From Bryobacterales bacterium (lineage in GTDB: Bacteria > Acidobacteriota > Terriglobia > Bryobacterales > Bryobacteraceae), in NCBI GenBank assembly GCA_003135055.1, contig PLDF01000158.1, positions 17,878 through 53,585 on the forward strand: DNA of 35,708 nucleotides, written 5' to 3'. A program made the translations under genes and the position numbers. The notes under the pieces are model-generated. The model ran no database searches and had not been told where the DNA came from. It was given only the letters and a program-made list of their open reading frames with translations. This document shows, piece by piece, positions 21,785 to 29,425 of this stretch (its first letter is position 1; each line of letters starts with the position of its first letter).

Positions 21785-23584
21785 TTACCTTAGCTTTGAG
21801 AGGTAGTACTGGAACTTACCGGTCCTTCTTTCGGTCTTATCGGTCTTATCGTTCTTCTTATTATTATTCTTCCCATTGGCCTTGGGTTCCGGCTTCGGCG
21901 GCGGCTGTTCACTGTGCGGCTCGACAGTCGGACGGGCTTCGGCAGGGCGGGGCTGCTCAGCGGGGTGTTCGGCCGGCCGCTCGGCGGGGCGAGCCTGTTC
22001 GACAGCGGGACGCGCGCTAGGTTGAGGGCCGGGTTGGGCGCTGGGCGGCCGGTCGTTGCGCAGGGCCGGTTTCGGCCGCACCGCGGGTTGCGGGCTGGCG
22101 TTGACCGAGCGGCCGAAACCTGCGGGAGCAGGCTGATTTACAGCCCGCACCATCGGCGCGCGCTGCGGCTGCGCGGCGCGCAGCGCGCTCATCTGATTCA
22201 TGTCGAGCGGACCGCCCAGGATTCTGGCGCAGCGCTTCCTGCCGGGCCGCGAAGGCCACCGGAGGCGGCGGGGGCGCGTTCCGCACCACCACCGTCCGCT
22301 GTACCAGCATGGCCGGAGGCGTCCGCACGGCCACCGCCGCGCCCGCCATCACGCTAATCCGTTCCGGCGCGATGGCCGGCGCAAATCCGGTGACGCGCAC
22401 GGAGGCGGCCATCTCGGGACGGACCGCTACCGCCGCCATGGCCACCGGGCGCGCACCCACGAAAACGTCGTGTGGTACCACTGTTACCGCTCCTACTACC
22501 CGCTGGTTCACGTAGACGCCGGTAACGCCCACGCGGTCGATCACCGCAACGTTGCTCACGTAGGCGATGTTCATGTTGCGGAGATAGACGTCGCTGACGG
22601 CATAGGCGGGGCGATAGACTTCACCCGGCCCTAACGGGAACCACGCCGCCACGCCAATTCCGATTCCGCCGCCGCCCACGAAGGCAACCAGCGCCGGTGA
22701 ATAGACCGGACGCACGGCCCCTGCGCCGCGGATCCACAACCACGCGCCGCCCGCATAGGCCCAGCGGCCGTAAGGGAAGGGCGCGAATCCCCAGGGGGCG
22801 TCATCGATCGAGGTCCAGCCATATGCATCCACCCAGGCCCAGTGGCCGTTGCGATACGGCGCCCAGCCGGCGGCCATGGTGGTCGGCTGCCAAACCATCC
22901 CATACGGCGGCGTGTTGACCCAGCGGCCGTAGCCATCCGGATCCTCATATCCCGGCATCTCACGCGGCACATAGCGAGCCGACATAGTCGCTCGGTCTTC
23001 GCGCATATCGCGGTCGCGGGTCCATGCATCGAACCCATCGAGCGGCGGCGCGCCGCCAATTTCCTGGGATACGCTATCGACGCCCGCGAACCGTCCACTC
23101 TCGCCGGGGCGCACATTGAATGCGCCCGACTGGCCGGCGGTGACTTCGGCGCCGCCGGCCCGCACGACCAGAGACGAGACGTTGTTATCCCCGTCCGCAT
23201 CGATGCGATAGTCGCCCGGCCGCGCAGCACAATGGAGATGTTGGGCGTATCCGCTTCGAAGCTTTCGTTTTCGCCCGGATAACGGATATGCACGTTCAGC
23301 GACCCGGCCGTGAGGACGATCTGCACAATTTGGTCGTTCAGGTTCAGGACCGAGATGGCGGTCGTCTGATCCATGCGAATGGCCGTGGAACCCACGTGCA
23401 GTTCGGCCCTGGCGCCTTGGTCGGCCCACAGATAGTCGCCGGTGGTCAGAGGGTAGTTCGTGGTCGCGGCCGCCCAGTCGTCCACGCCTCCCGGGCGGAA
23501 CGACACGGGGCCTTGCTGAAAGTTCAGGCGCGCCACGCGCGAAGGCGGATCCGCCTGTCCGAACGCCGGAGCCGCCACTGCCAA
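21785..23584 (-). pseudogene. FecR/DUF6600-type exported protein gene, split by two frameshifts
   Basis: Three frames join into one sensible protein. The N-terminal piece (about 23584-23222) is a FecR-like domain ('VARLNFQQGPVSFRPGGVDDWAAATTNYPLTTGDYLWADQGARAELHVGSTAIRMDQTT'). The middle (about 23215-22215) continues 'PGDYRIDADGDNNVSSLVVRAGGAEVTA' and then has Trp/Tyr/Gly repeats (DGYGRWVNTPPYGMVW, NGHWAWVDAYGWT, YGRWAYAGGAWLW). The C-terminal piece (about 22212-21785) is Pro/Ala/Glu-rich and ends with 'NGKNNNKKNDKTDKTE'. The breaks lie at about 23216-23226 and 22210-22222, both in G/C runs. No good start codon with a full signal peptide precedes 23584. It could be a true pseudogene or, given the homopolymer positions, two assembly errors. 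Confidence 0.75.
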
Positions 23585-23690
23585 TCGCCAGCCGGTTTCA
23601 TTAAATCCGGCAACCAGAGGGTTCCGCGCGCCCGCCGGCGTCAGACTAAGAATCCGGCTTGCCTACCGCGAGATCTTTATCGCGAATCGG

Positions 23691-23726
23691 TAGTGGGTCA
23701 ATTAAGAGGAATTTGTTAGTGGGTCA
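23691..23726 (+). repeat. Direct repeat TAGTGGGTCA with partial palindrome
   Basis: TAGTGGGTCA occurs at 23691-23700 and 23717-23726, flanking AATTAAGAGGAATTTG. The second copy continues into a short dyad, GGGTC-A-GACCC. It lies just upstream of the damaged FecR-type gene and just after the PPIase stop, where a promoter and signal-peptide start would be expected. Possibly the footprint of a small mobile element. Confidence 0.45.
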
Positions 23727-23746
23727 GACCCGCTACAGGAATTCAC

Positions 23747-24820
23747 TCAGTTGTCGATGGTCGCTTCGATCAGTTCCAGCCTTCGCTTGGGCGTCTCGCC
23801 GTCCACTTCCTCTTTTTCGAAGGCGTCCAATACTTCCATGCCTGCCACCACGCGACCGAATGCCGTGTATTTGCCGTCGAGGTGCGGGGCGGCTCCCAGC
23901 ATCAGGAAGAAACTGGTGGTCGCGGAATCGGGATCGTCGCTGCGCGCCATGGAGACGATCCCGCGTTCGTGCTTGACATCGTCGCGGAACTCGCCCTTAA
24001 GCGGGCGTACCCAGCGGTCGGCGGGGTGAGCGGAATTGCCGATCCGTGTATCGCCCATGCCGCCCTGCGCCACGAAACCCTTGATCAGGCGGTGAAAGGC
24101 AGTGCCGTTGTACCAACCCGTGGACACCAGCTTAAGAAAGTTGCGCACGTGATTAGGCGCCCAGTCCGGCTCCATTTTGATCTTGATGGAGCCGAGCGTA
24201 GTCTTGAGCGTGACGGTCTTGCGCATTTCGTCGAGCGTGGCTGTGAGGAACGGCTCGACCTTCTTCTTCTCGATGGTCACCTTGAGGATGCGGACCGGCG
24301 TTTCCGTCAGACCATCCGCGCCGGCCGGCGCCTGGGAGATGCGCTCCACCACGTCGATCCCCTCCGTGACCCGGCCGAAGGCGGAGAACTGGCCGTCCAG
24401 CGCGGGCTGCGGAAAGAGGCACACGAAGAACTGCGCGCCATCGCTATCGGCTTTATTGGGAATTCGCACGGTGGAAACGACGCCGCGCTCGTGCTTCAGG
24501 CCGCTGGTTTCACCGGCCAGCAGGTTGAGACCGCCCGAGCCCCAAAGACTGCGCGCCGTCTTGGGATTCTTGAGCAGCGGATCGCCGCCCTGAATGATGC
24601 CGTTGGCCACCACGCGAAAGAAGGCGCTGCCATCGTAATACCCCTGGCCGGCTAAGGTGAGAAACTGCGCCACGTGTTTGGGCGCCTTGTCCGGCGCAAA
24701 TTCGAAGCGGAACGTGCCGAGATCGGTGGCCACCACCGCCTCCGCATCCTCCGGAGGCGTACCGGGCTGACACCACGCGAATACAGGCAAGAGAAAGGGA
24801 GCGATCCGGTAAAAACGCAT
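23747..24820 (-). CDS. Exported peptidyl-prolyl isomerase with two cyclophilin domains
   Basis: A 357-residue protein with an N-terminal export signal (MRFYRIAPFLLPVFAWC). It holds two complete cyclophilin domains in tandem: about residues 29-185 and 195-355. Each has the active-site Arg and Gln block ('SAFFRVVANGIIQGGD' in the first, 'TAFHRLIKGFVAQGGM' in the second), the 'FF' block ('GAQFFVCLFPQPALDGQFSAFGRV', 'TTSFFLMLGAAPHLDGKYTAFGRV') and the 'HERG-VS' block. Both look catalytically competent. Bacterial cyclophilins are usually single-domain (about 170 residues), so this is an internal duplication. It probably assists folding of exported proteins. I chose ATG 24820 because it opens into a signal peptide; the frame continues upstream without resemblance to anything. 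Confidence 0.88.
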   Translation of the reverse strand: MRFYRIAPFLLPVFAWCQPGTPPEDAEAVVATDLGTFRFEFAPDKAPKHVAQFLTLAGQGYYDGSAFFRVVANGIIQGGDPLLKNPKTARSLWGSGGLNLLAGETSGLKHERGVVSTVRIPNKADSDGAQFFVCLFPQPALDGQFSAFGRVTEGIDVVERISQAPAGADGLTETPVRILKVTIEKKKVEPFLTATLDEMRKTVTLKTTLGSIKIKMEPDWAPNHVRNFLKLVSTGWYNGTAFHRLIKGFVAQGGMGDTRIGNSAHPADRWVRPLKGEFRDDVKHERGIVSMARSDDPDSATTSFFLMLGAAPHLDGKYTAFGRVVAGMEVLDAFEKEEVDGETPKRRLELIEATIDN

Positions 24821-25110
24821 TTCGGACCTATGGTAACGCTCGTTAGCGTTCTTGACTAATCGCGCCATCGGCCCCGGATCTGTTCCGGAACGCGCGGCGT
24901 ACCAATCGAGTGGTGTGAGGCTGCCGGCCGCTTCGGGCACATTGTGAACTTGGCGTCCGGTAAGCTCGGCCCGCCGCCGCATTTCATCCGCGGTCCTTGC
25001 GTGCGCCCGATCAGACTCGCGCGCCTGGTTTCGCCCCTCCTCTGCCCTCGCGTCCGATCGAGTCCGCTCATCCGTCACCGTTGCCTCGAACTCGTGTAAT
25101 CTGGTTACCT

Positions 25111-25560
25111 ATGATGAAGTGGACTCTCTTCCTTTTCTCGGCCGCGATTCTGTCGGCCGCCAATCCGGATCCCAAGACGGAAAAGGACGTCTTGGCGGCG
25201 ATGGAAGCCTACAAGCAGGCGATGATAAAGAAGGACGCGACGGCGCTCGCAAGAGTTTTGAGCGACGATCTCACCTATACTCACTCTTCGAATCTGCACC
25301 AGGACAAGGCCGCCGTGCTGGAGTCCTTAAAGGGAAACGCGGTCGTTGAGGCAATCGACTTCAAAGACCTCAAGGTCCGGGTGTACGGCAACTCCGCGGT
25401 GGTGACGGGTGATGTCGATATCCGGAACAATACGGCCGGTGTCGTGACCTTGTCCAGGCTCAATGTGCTGCATGTGCTCGTGAAGGGTCCGCAAGGTTGG
25501 CAACTGGTCGCCCGCCAGGCTACCCGCTATCCGGAGCCTGCGCCCGCAGGAAAGAAGTAG
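25111..25560 (+). CDS. Exported NTF2-like (DUF4440-type) protein
   Basis: A 149-residue protein. The signal peptide is MMKWTLFLFSAAILSAA. The mature part is one NTF2-like fold: a first helix 'EKDVLAAMEAYKQAMIKKDATALARVLSDDLTYTHSSNLHQDKAAVLESLK', then strands 'DFKDLKVRVYGNSAVVTGDVDI', 'GVVTLSRLNVLHVLVKGPQGWQLVARQATR'. This cone-shaped fold binds small molecules or acts as a steroid-isomerase-like enzyme. No specific catalytic pair can be assigned. It is divergent from the PPIase gene, 290 bases away. The start ATGATG at 25111 has no strong Shine-Dalgarno; GTAA/TTAC arms at 25096-25108 sit just before it. Confidence 0.85.
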   Translation: MMKWTLFLFSAAILSAANPDPKTEKDVLAAMEAYKQAMIKKDATALARVLSDDLTYTHSSNLHQDKAAVLESLKGNAVVEAIDFKDLKVRVYGNSAVVTGDVDIRNNTAGVVTLSRLNVLHVLVKGPQGWQLVARQATRYPEPAPAGKK

Positions 25561-25943
25561 GCCGCTTGCGGGACCGGATCGCACGGGCCGCCGAACGCGC
25601 GATAGAACTTCACTCGGCGCAGCAGCCCGAGCCGCATTTACATCCGCGGCGCTTGCGGACGCCTGATCGGATTGAAGGCCGGGTCCTGCCCAGACTTTCT
25701 TGCGCGGACCCAACACTTGCGGCATCTCCCCGGCCCGCGGGTGCGTAAACGTTTTCGGGATTTCCTCGCTCGCCGGCGTTTCGGAGCCGCCACCGTGGCG
25801 TTACGGAGCCGCGACCGTAAGGGAGCGGATTTTGACCGGCGTTTCCCGAATCCGTCAGCTGCACAAACGGTCGTTTTGAGCGTAGAGTTAATAAGGAAAG
25901 TTCTTGCCCCGTGTGTTCGGCGGCGAGCGACGGCAAAGGAAGC
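25561..25943. other. Gene-free spacer with a short direct repeat
   Basis: About 380 bases without a supportable gene. CGGAGCCGC followed by one variable base and ACCGT occurs at 25782-25796 and 25804-25818, and the second is followed by AAGGGAGCGG. The large minus-strand frame across here is a shadow of the flanking genes. AAAGGA near 25936 is the ribosome-binding site of the next gene. Confidence 0.55.
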
Positions 25944-26732
25944 ATGATGACAACGGTTGTGACTCGAGCGGCGGTTCGCGCATTAGTCGCGGTGGTTTTG
26001 ATGGCGGTTGCCGGGCGCTTTGCAAGCGCGCAGACACTGGTGGAATACAGCTCGGAGACGCGTTTCCAATTGGATCTCCATGTTCCCGACGCGGTGCTGG
26101 CCTTATCCCTGCCTGATAAGTGGACGTCCAGCGTGGCTGCGCAAGGCCCGGCGAAGGATTGCAATTTGCGCGCCGTGTTCATCGATCGCGTGACGATCAA
26201 TGGCCCTGACGGAAAGCCCGTCGGCAAGGGATCCAACCGTCTGGTTTACCTGGTCGCTCCCGTAAAGGACGCGACTGGCGCGAGCGCGCAGCTCGTTATT
26301 GGCGGTTTGACTGAAGACCCGGCCGACGCACCAGGGCCGTTTGGCGTCTATCTGCTCGCCACCACGCATACGATGCAGCGTTCCACTTCGAGCGGCGCCG
26401 GCCCCATCCTCGATTCGCAGGACTGGGTATTCGGTGCAGCCACCGGCGAACATCTCGAATTGCACATAAAATACGAGCGGGGCGTGGGTAACAAGGGCAA
26501 TCCGTCGGATGTGAAATTCTACTCCGCGAAGACGCCGGCCTTCTTCCAAATATCCCGGCAGGAACAGGTGCTCGATATCCTGCGCAACGCAACTACGAAC
26601 CCCGCCGATCGGGTGAAGGCGTTCTCCTTTAAGGCGTCGGGCGGCAGTTATGCCAAATTGTTCGACGGTACGGAGAAATTGCTGAGCTGGGATAACATCC
26701 TTTGGATCAATCGCTCGGTCCTGGCGCCGTAG
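25944..26732 (+). CDS. Secreted protein of unknown function
   Basis: A 262-residue protein. I place the start at ATG 25944 (AAAGGA upstream), which gives a signal peptide 'MMTTVVTRAAVRALVAVVLMAVAGRFASAQ' with cleavage after ASA. The mature part is mixed alpha/beta and soluble, with one Cys ('GPAKDCNLRAVFIDRV'). Motifs such as 'KGSNRLVYLVAPVKDATGASAQLVIGGL', 'SQDWVFGAATGEHLELHIKYERG' and 'FFQISRQEQVLDILRNATTNPADRV' do not match a family I know. An earlier in-frame ATG at 25911 is possible but spoils the signal peptide. It converges on pbpC with a 125-base gap. Confidence 0.75.
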   Translation: MMTTVVTRAAVRALVAVVLMAVAGRFASAQTLVEYSSETRFQLDLHVPDAVLALSLPDKWTSSVAAQGPAKDCNLRAVFIDRVTINGPDGKPVGKGSNRLVYLVAPVKDATGASAQLVIGGLTEDPADAPGPFGVYLLATTHTMQRSTSSGAGPILDSQDWVFGAATGEHLELHIKYERGVGNKGNPSDVKFYSAKTPAFFQISRQEQVLDILRNATTNPADRVKAFSFKASGGSYAKLFDGTEKLLSWDNILWINRSVLAP

Positions 26733-26857
26733 GTCCGCCCCGCGGCGCACAATTCTTATCGGCGTTCAGTCGAGGGTGTCCGCATCACGCTGTTTTCAGC
26801 CGAAGCACGGTCCGCCGTCCGATCGAAACCCACCCACCGGAAACCGAATCTGCCCCC

Positions 26858-29248
26858 TCACGGCGCAAACCGCACCTGAACGTCGCGCTCCGCCGCTCGC
26901 CCATGGTCGTCGATTACGCGAATCAGATGCGCTCCATCGGCCGCGGGACGCCACGCAAATGCTCCTCCGCCAACTGGGAGCTTCCCAATCAGCGCGCCGC
27001 CGTCGAACCAGAACACGTTCCGGACATCCGCCGCGGCGAATGCCTCCAGCGCGATCGCGCCGTCGGGCCGGGACCGGCGCAAGGCATAGGTGACGCCCAG
27101 CAGCGGGGACGCGATGCGCGGCGCCTCCGTGCTATCTTCCGCGGCGCAAGCCGGCCGCGGCGGCGGCGCGCGCCGCGGCACCCCCGCCTCGCGGAACAAC
27201 TTCAGCATGTCCGAGCTCCAAAACTCGTATACCTCGAAGCGGGTCTTATCGGCAGAATAAGGCGGACAGCCCGGGCGTCCGGTCGCGATATCGATCGCCA
27301 CAGCGCGGTGCAGCTCGCTGACCCTGATCGGAGATTTGCCTGGGATATACCAGGTCTCCACCGTGTGCGGGCACCAGGCGTTGGGCAGGTCGCCGCTTTC
27401 GGCGCAGACCGCAACCTTGCTGACCCCCGGCGGCGGCTTGAATTCCGGCGCCGGCTCCTTCGCGCGCGCGAAATTCAGGGCGTCGGCGATGCGGAAGAAC
27501 AATGGCGCGGCCGCGTCGATGCCGACGAAACTCGGATTCCCCTTTCCGGAGAAATCGCCGATCCAGACCACCAGCACATACGGCCCCACGATGCCCGCCG
27601 ACCACGCATCGCGAAATCCCCAGGAAGTGCCGGTTTTCCACGCCACCGGCCAACGGCTGCGAATCGGCGGCGCCCCATCTTCGTCGGGCCGCGGATTGCG
27701 GCGCAGCATGTCGAGCGTGATGAACGCCGCTTCCGGGCTGAGCATCCGTGTGCCTTCGTCGGCTCTGCGTGGCTGTGGCTGCGGCATCGCCCGCACTGGC
27801 CGCAGCACCCCCTGGTTCGCCAGCATTCCGTAGAGCGAGGCGAGTTCTTCCATGGTGACTTCGCCCCCGCCCAGCGCCAGCGCCAGCCCGTAATACGGTT
27901 CCGGCTTCAGCCGGGTAATGCCGGCGCTCTGCAAAAATTCATACAGGCTCGGCCGCTTGAGCTGCATCGAAACCCAGACCGCGGGTACGTTGCGGCTGCG
28001 AATTAGCGCTTCCTCGGCCGCGATAGGCCCTAAGAAACGGCCGTCGAAATTTTCCGGAGTGAACGCGCCAAACGACGACGGCGAATCGCGCAGGATGGTC
28101 CGCGGATGCAACACGCCCTGATCGAGCGCCAACGCGTAGATGAAGGGCTTGAGCGCGGACCCCGGCGAACGCTTCGCAAGCACGCCATCCACCTGGCCGT
28201 CGATCGTATGGTTCCAATAATCGGCCGACCCCACCCACGCCTTGACCGACATTCCGCGCGAATCGAGCAGCAGGGCGGCCACATTGCGAATCCCGCGGTC
28301 TCCATATTCGGCGACGTATCTCTCGATCTGGCGCTCCACCATCCTCTGCAGACCGGCATCGAGCGTCGTGTCGATTTCCGGAGCATCGCCGGACGACCGG
28401 TTCGCGCGCGCGGCCAGCAGCGCATCCACAAAGTGCGGGGCCATCCACGGCATGGGGAACTCGGGGCGGGCGCCGGTCGCCGGCTCCAACTGCCGCCGCT
28501 CCGAATCATCGGACCGGTTGCGCGCCAGCCACAGCGCCGCCAGTTGTGTGCGAGCCTCCAGCAGCGAGTCTTGCCGGAAGCCGCGCCCAGCGCGCGTAGG
28601 CTGGCGCGCAGGCTGGACGCCGCTCTCATCGCGCGGCTGCTGGAAGCCGTGCCCAGCGCGCGCCGCGGGGCTCTGCGGAATCACCGCCAGCGTCATCGCC
28701 TCCGCCAGATTCACGCGGTCCGGCGGTTTACCGAAATAGATCCGGCTCGCGGCCCCCGCGCCCTGAATGTTTCCGCCGAACGGCGCAACGTTCAGATACG
28801 CTTCCAGCAATCGGCGCTTCGAATACCGGCTCTCAAGCCAAAGCGCGGCCGCGATCTGACGGATCTTCCCCGCCGCGGTTCTGGTCTTCAAGCCGTAGAG
28901 CATCCGCGCCAGCTGCATGGATATGGTGGAACCGCCCTGCCTCAACCCGCCGTGGTAAGTCCTGAAACCGGCGCGGAAGAGCGCCGCCGGGTTGACGCCG
29001 GCGTGCCAATAGAACCAGCGGTCCTCCTTCAGCAGGAACGCATCCACCAGAACCGGCGACATCTGCGAGAGCGGCGTCCACAGCCGGTATTGATCGTCGG
29101 AGGCCAGCGTGACGCGAAGCAATTCGCCGTCGGCGGACCAAACCGCGGTCGATAGCGGGACGCGTTCCGCCAGTGGCGCGTGCGGCCACAACCGTAACAA
29201 CGCGAGCATGACGCCTGTGGCGCCAATCGCAATCATCGCCTTCTTCAT
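26858..29248 (-). CDS. pbpC: Penicillin-binding protein 1C (bifunctional glycosyltransferase/transpeptidase)
   Basis: A 796-residue periplasmic protein anchored by an N-terminal helix (about residues 4-21). The GT51 glycosyltransferase domain has 'LLKEDRWFYWHAGVNPAAL' (catalytic Glu), 'GGSTISMQLARML' and 'KIRQIAAALWLESRYSKRRLLEAYLN'. The transpeptidase domain has Ser364 in SALK (SxxK), SRN (SxN) and KTGT starting at Lys538. The C-terminal about 90 residues form the BiPBP_C domain typical of PbpC ('RIASPLLGVTYALRR ... IALEAFAAADVRNVFWFDGGALIG'). It lies 177 bases downstream of the alpha-2-macroglobulin gene on the same strand, the classic pairing. Between the GT51 domain and the linker (residues about 196-226) is a basic segment with repeated RAGxGFxQ, encoded by a 66-base-period duplication. 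It is expected to repair peptidoglycan after envelope damage. Confidence 0.94.
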   Translation of the reverse strand: MKKAMIAIGATGVMLALLRLWPHAPLAERVPLSTAVWSADGELLRVTLASDDQYRLWTPLSQMSPVLVDAFLLKEDRWFYWHAGVNPAALFRAGFRTYHGGLRQGGSTISMQLARMLYGLKTRTAAGKIRQIAAALWLESRYSKRRLLEAYLNVAPFGGNIQGAGAASRIYFGKPPDRVNLAEAMTLAVIPQSPAARAGHGFQQPRDESGVQPARQPTRAGRGFRQDSLLEARTQLAALWLARNRSDDSERRQLEPATGARPEFPMPWMAPHFVDALLAARANRSSGDAPEIDTTLDAGLQRMVERQIERYVAEYGDRGIRNVAALLLDSRGMSVKAWVGSADYWNHTIDGQVDGVLAKRSPGSALKPFIYALALDQGVLHPRTILRDSPSSFGAFTPENFDGRFLGPIAAEEALIRSRNVPAVWVSMQLKRPSLYEFLQSAGITRLKPEPYYGLALALGGGEVTMEELASLYGMLANQGVLRPVRAMPQPQPRRADEGTRMLSPEAAFITLDMLRRNPRPDEDGAPPIRSRWPVAWKTGTSWGFRDAWSAGIVGPYVLVVWIGDFSGKGNPSFVGIDAAAPLFFRIADALNFARAKEPAPEFKPPPGVSKVAVCAESGDLPNAWCPHTVETWYIPGKSPIRVSELHRAVAIDIATGRPGCPPYSADKTRFEVYEFWSSDMLKLFREAGVPRRAPPPRPACAAEDSTEAPRIASPLLGVTYALRRSRPDGAIALEAFAAADVRNVFWFDGGALIGKLPVGGGAFAWRPAADGAHLIRVIDDHGRAAERDVQVRFAP
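28571..28662 (-). repeat. 66-bp-period direct duplication inside pbpC
   Basis: GGAAGCCGYGCCCAGCGCGCG appears at about 28576-28596 and again 66 bases on at about 28642-28662, with matching flanks. The period is a multiple of three, so the frame is kept and adds 22 residues to PbpC just after the glycosyltransferase domain. Confidence 0.7.
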
Positions 29249-29277
29249 CCTCCACTCACGAGCATGGCCGCCGTTCC

Positions 29278-29306
29278 TCGTAGCGCCGGCGATCTTGTCG
29301 CCGGTT
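29278..29306 (+). repeat. Covarying hairpin repeat, copy 2
   Basis: CCGGCGA-TCTTG-TCGCCGG (29286-29304) with flank GTAGCG before and TTC after. It is the plus-strand counterpart of 20669-20696; the stem pair that is G-C there is A-T here. A run of Ts follows (29305-29311). Confidence 0.65.
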
Positions 29307-29311
29307 CTTTT
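29286..29311 (+). terminator. Terminator-like hairpin on the plus strand
   Basis: A 7-bp stem with a 5-base loop, followed by TTCTTTTT. There is no plus-strand gene upstream, so it would only stop antisense transcription. On the minus strand the T-run is absent, so transcription from A2M into pbpC is not blocked. It is best seen as part of the hairpin repeat. Confidence 0.35.
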
Positions 29312-29425
29312 TCCCGCGGGCGGTCTCCAGCCGACTCACCCATTGGGTGAAGCACGCCGCAGAGGGAAACCTCGACCGGTCATAGACTCGCCGTCCACCC
29401 TGGCAGTCAACTGCCGTTCTTAGGT

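Noticed and set aside
24821..25078. Upstream in-frame extension of the PPIase gene (86 codons)
   Set aside because: It would bury the signal peptide in the middle of the protein, and its residues are Arg/Glu-rich with no similarity; the start at 24820 fits the family.
26702..28006. 434-codon plus-strand open frame (and a 349-codon one at 28106-29155)
   Set aside because: Both are antisense to pbpC, whose motifs are all present; their translations are Arg/His-rich and unrelated to anything.
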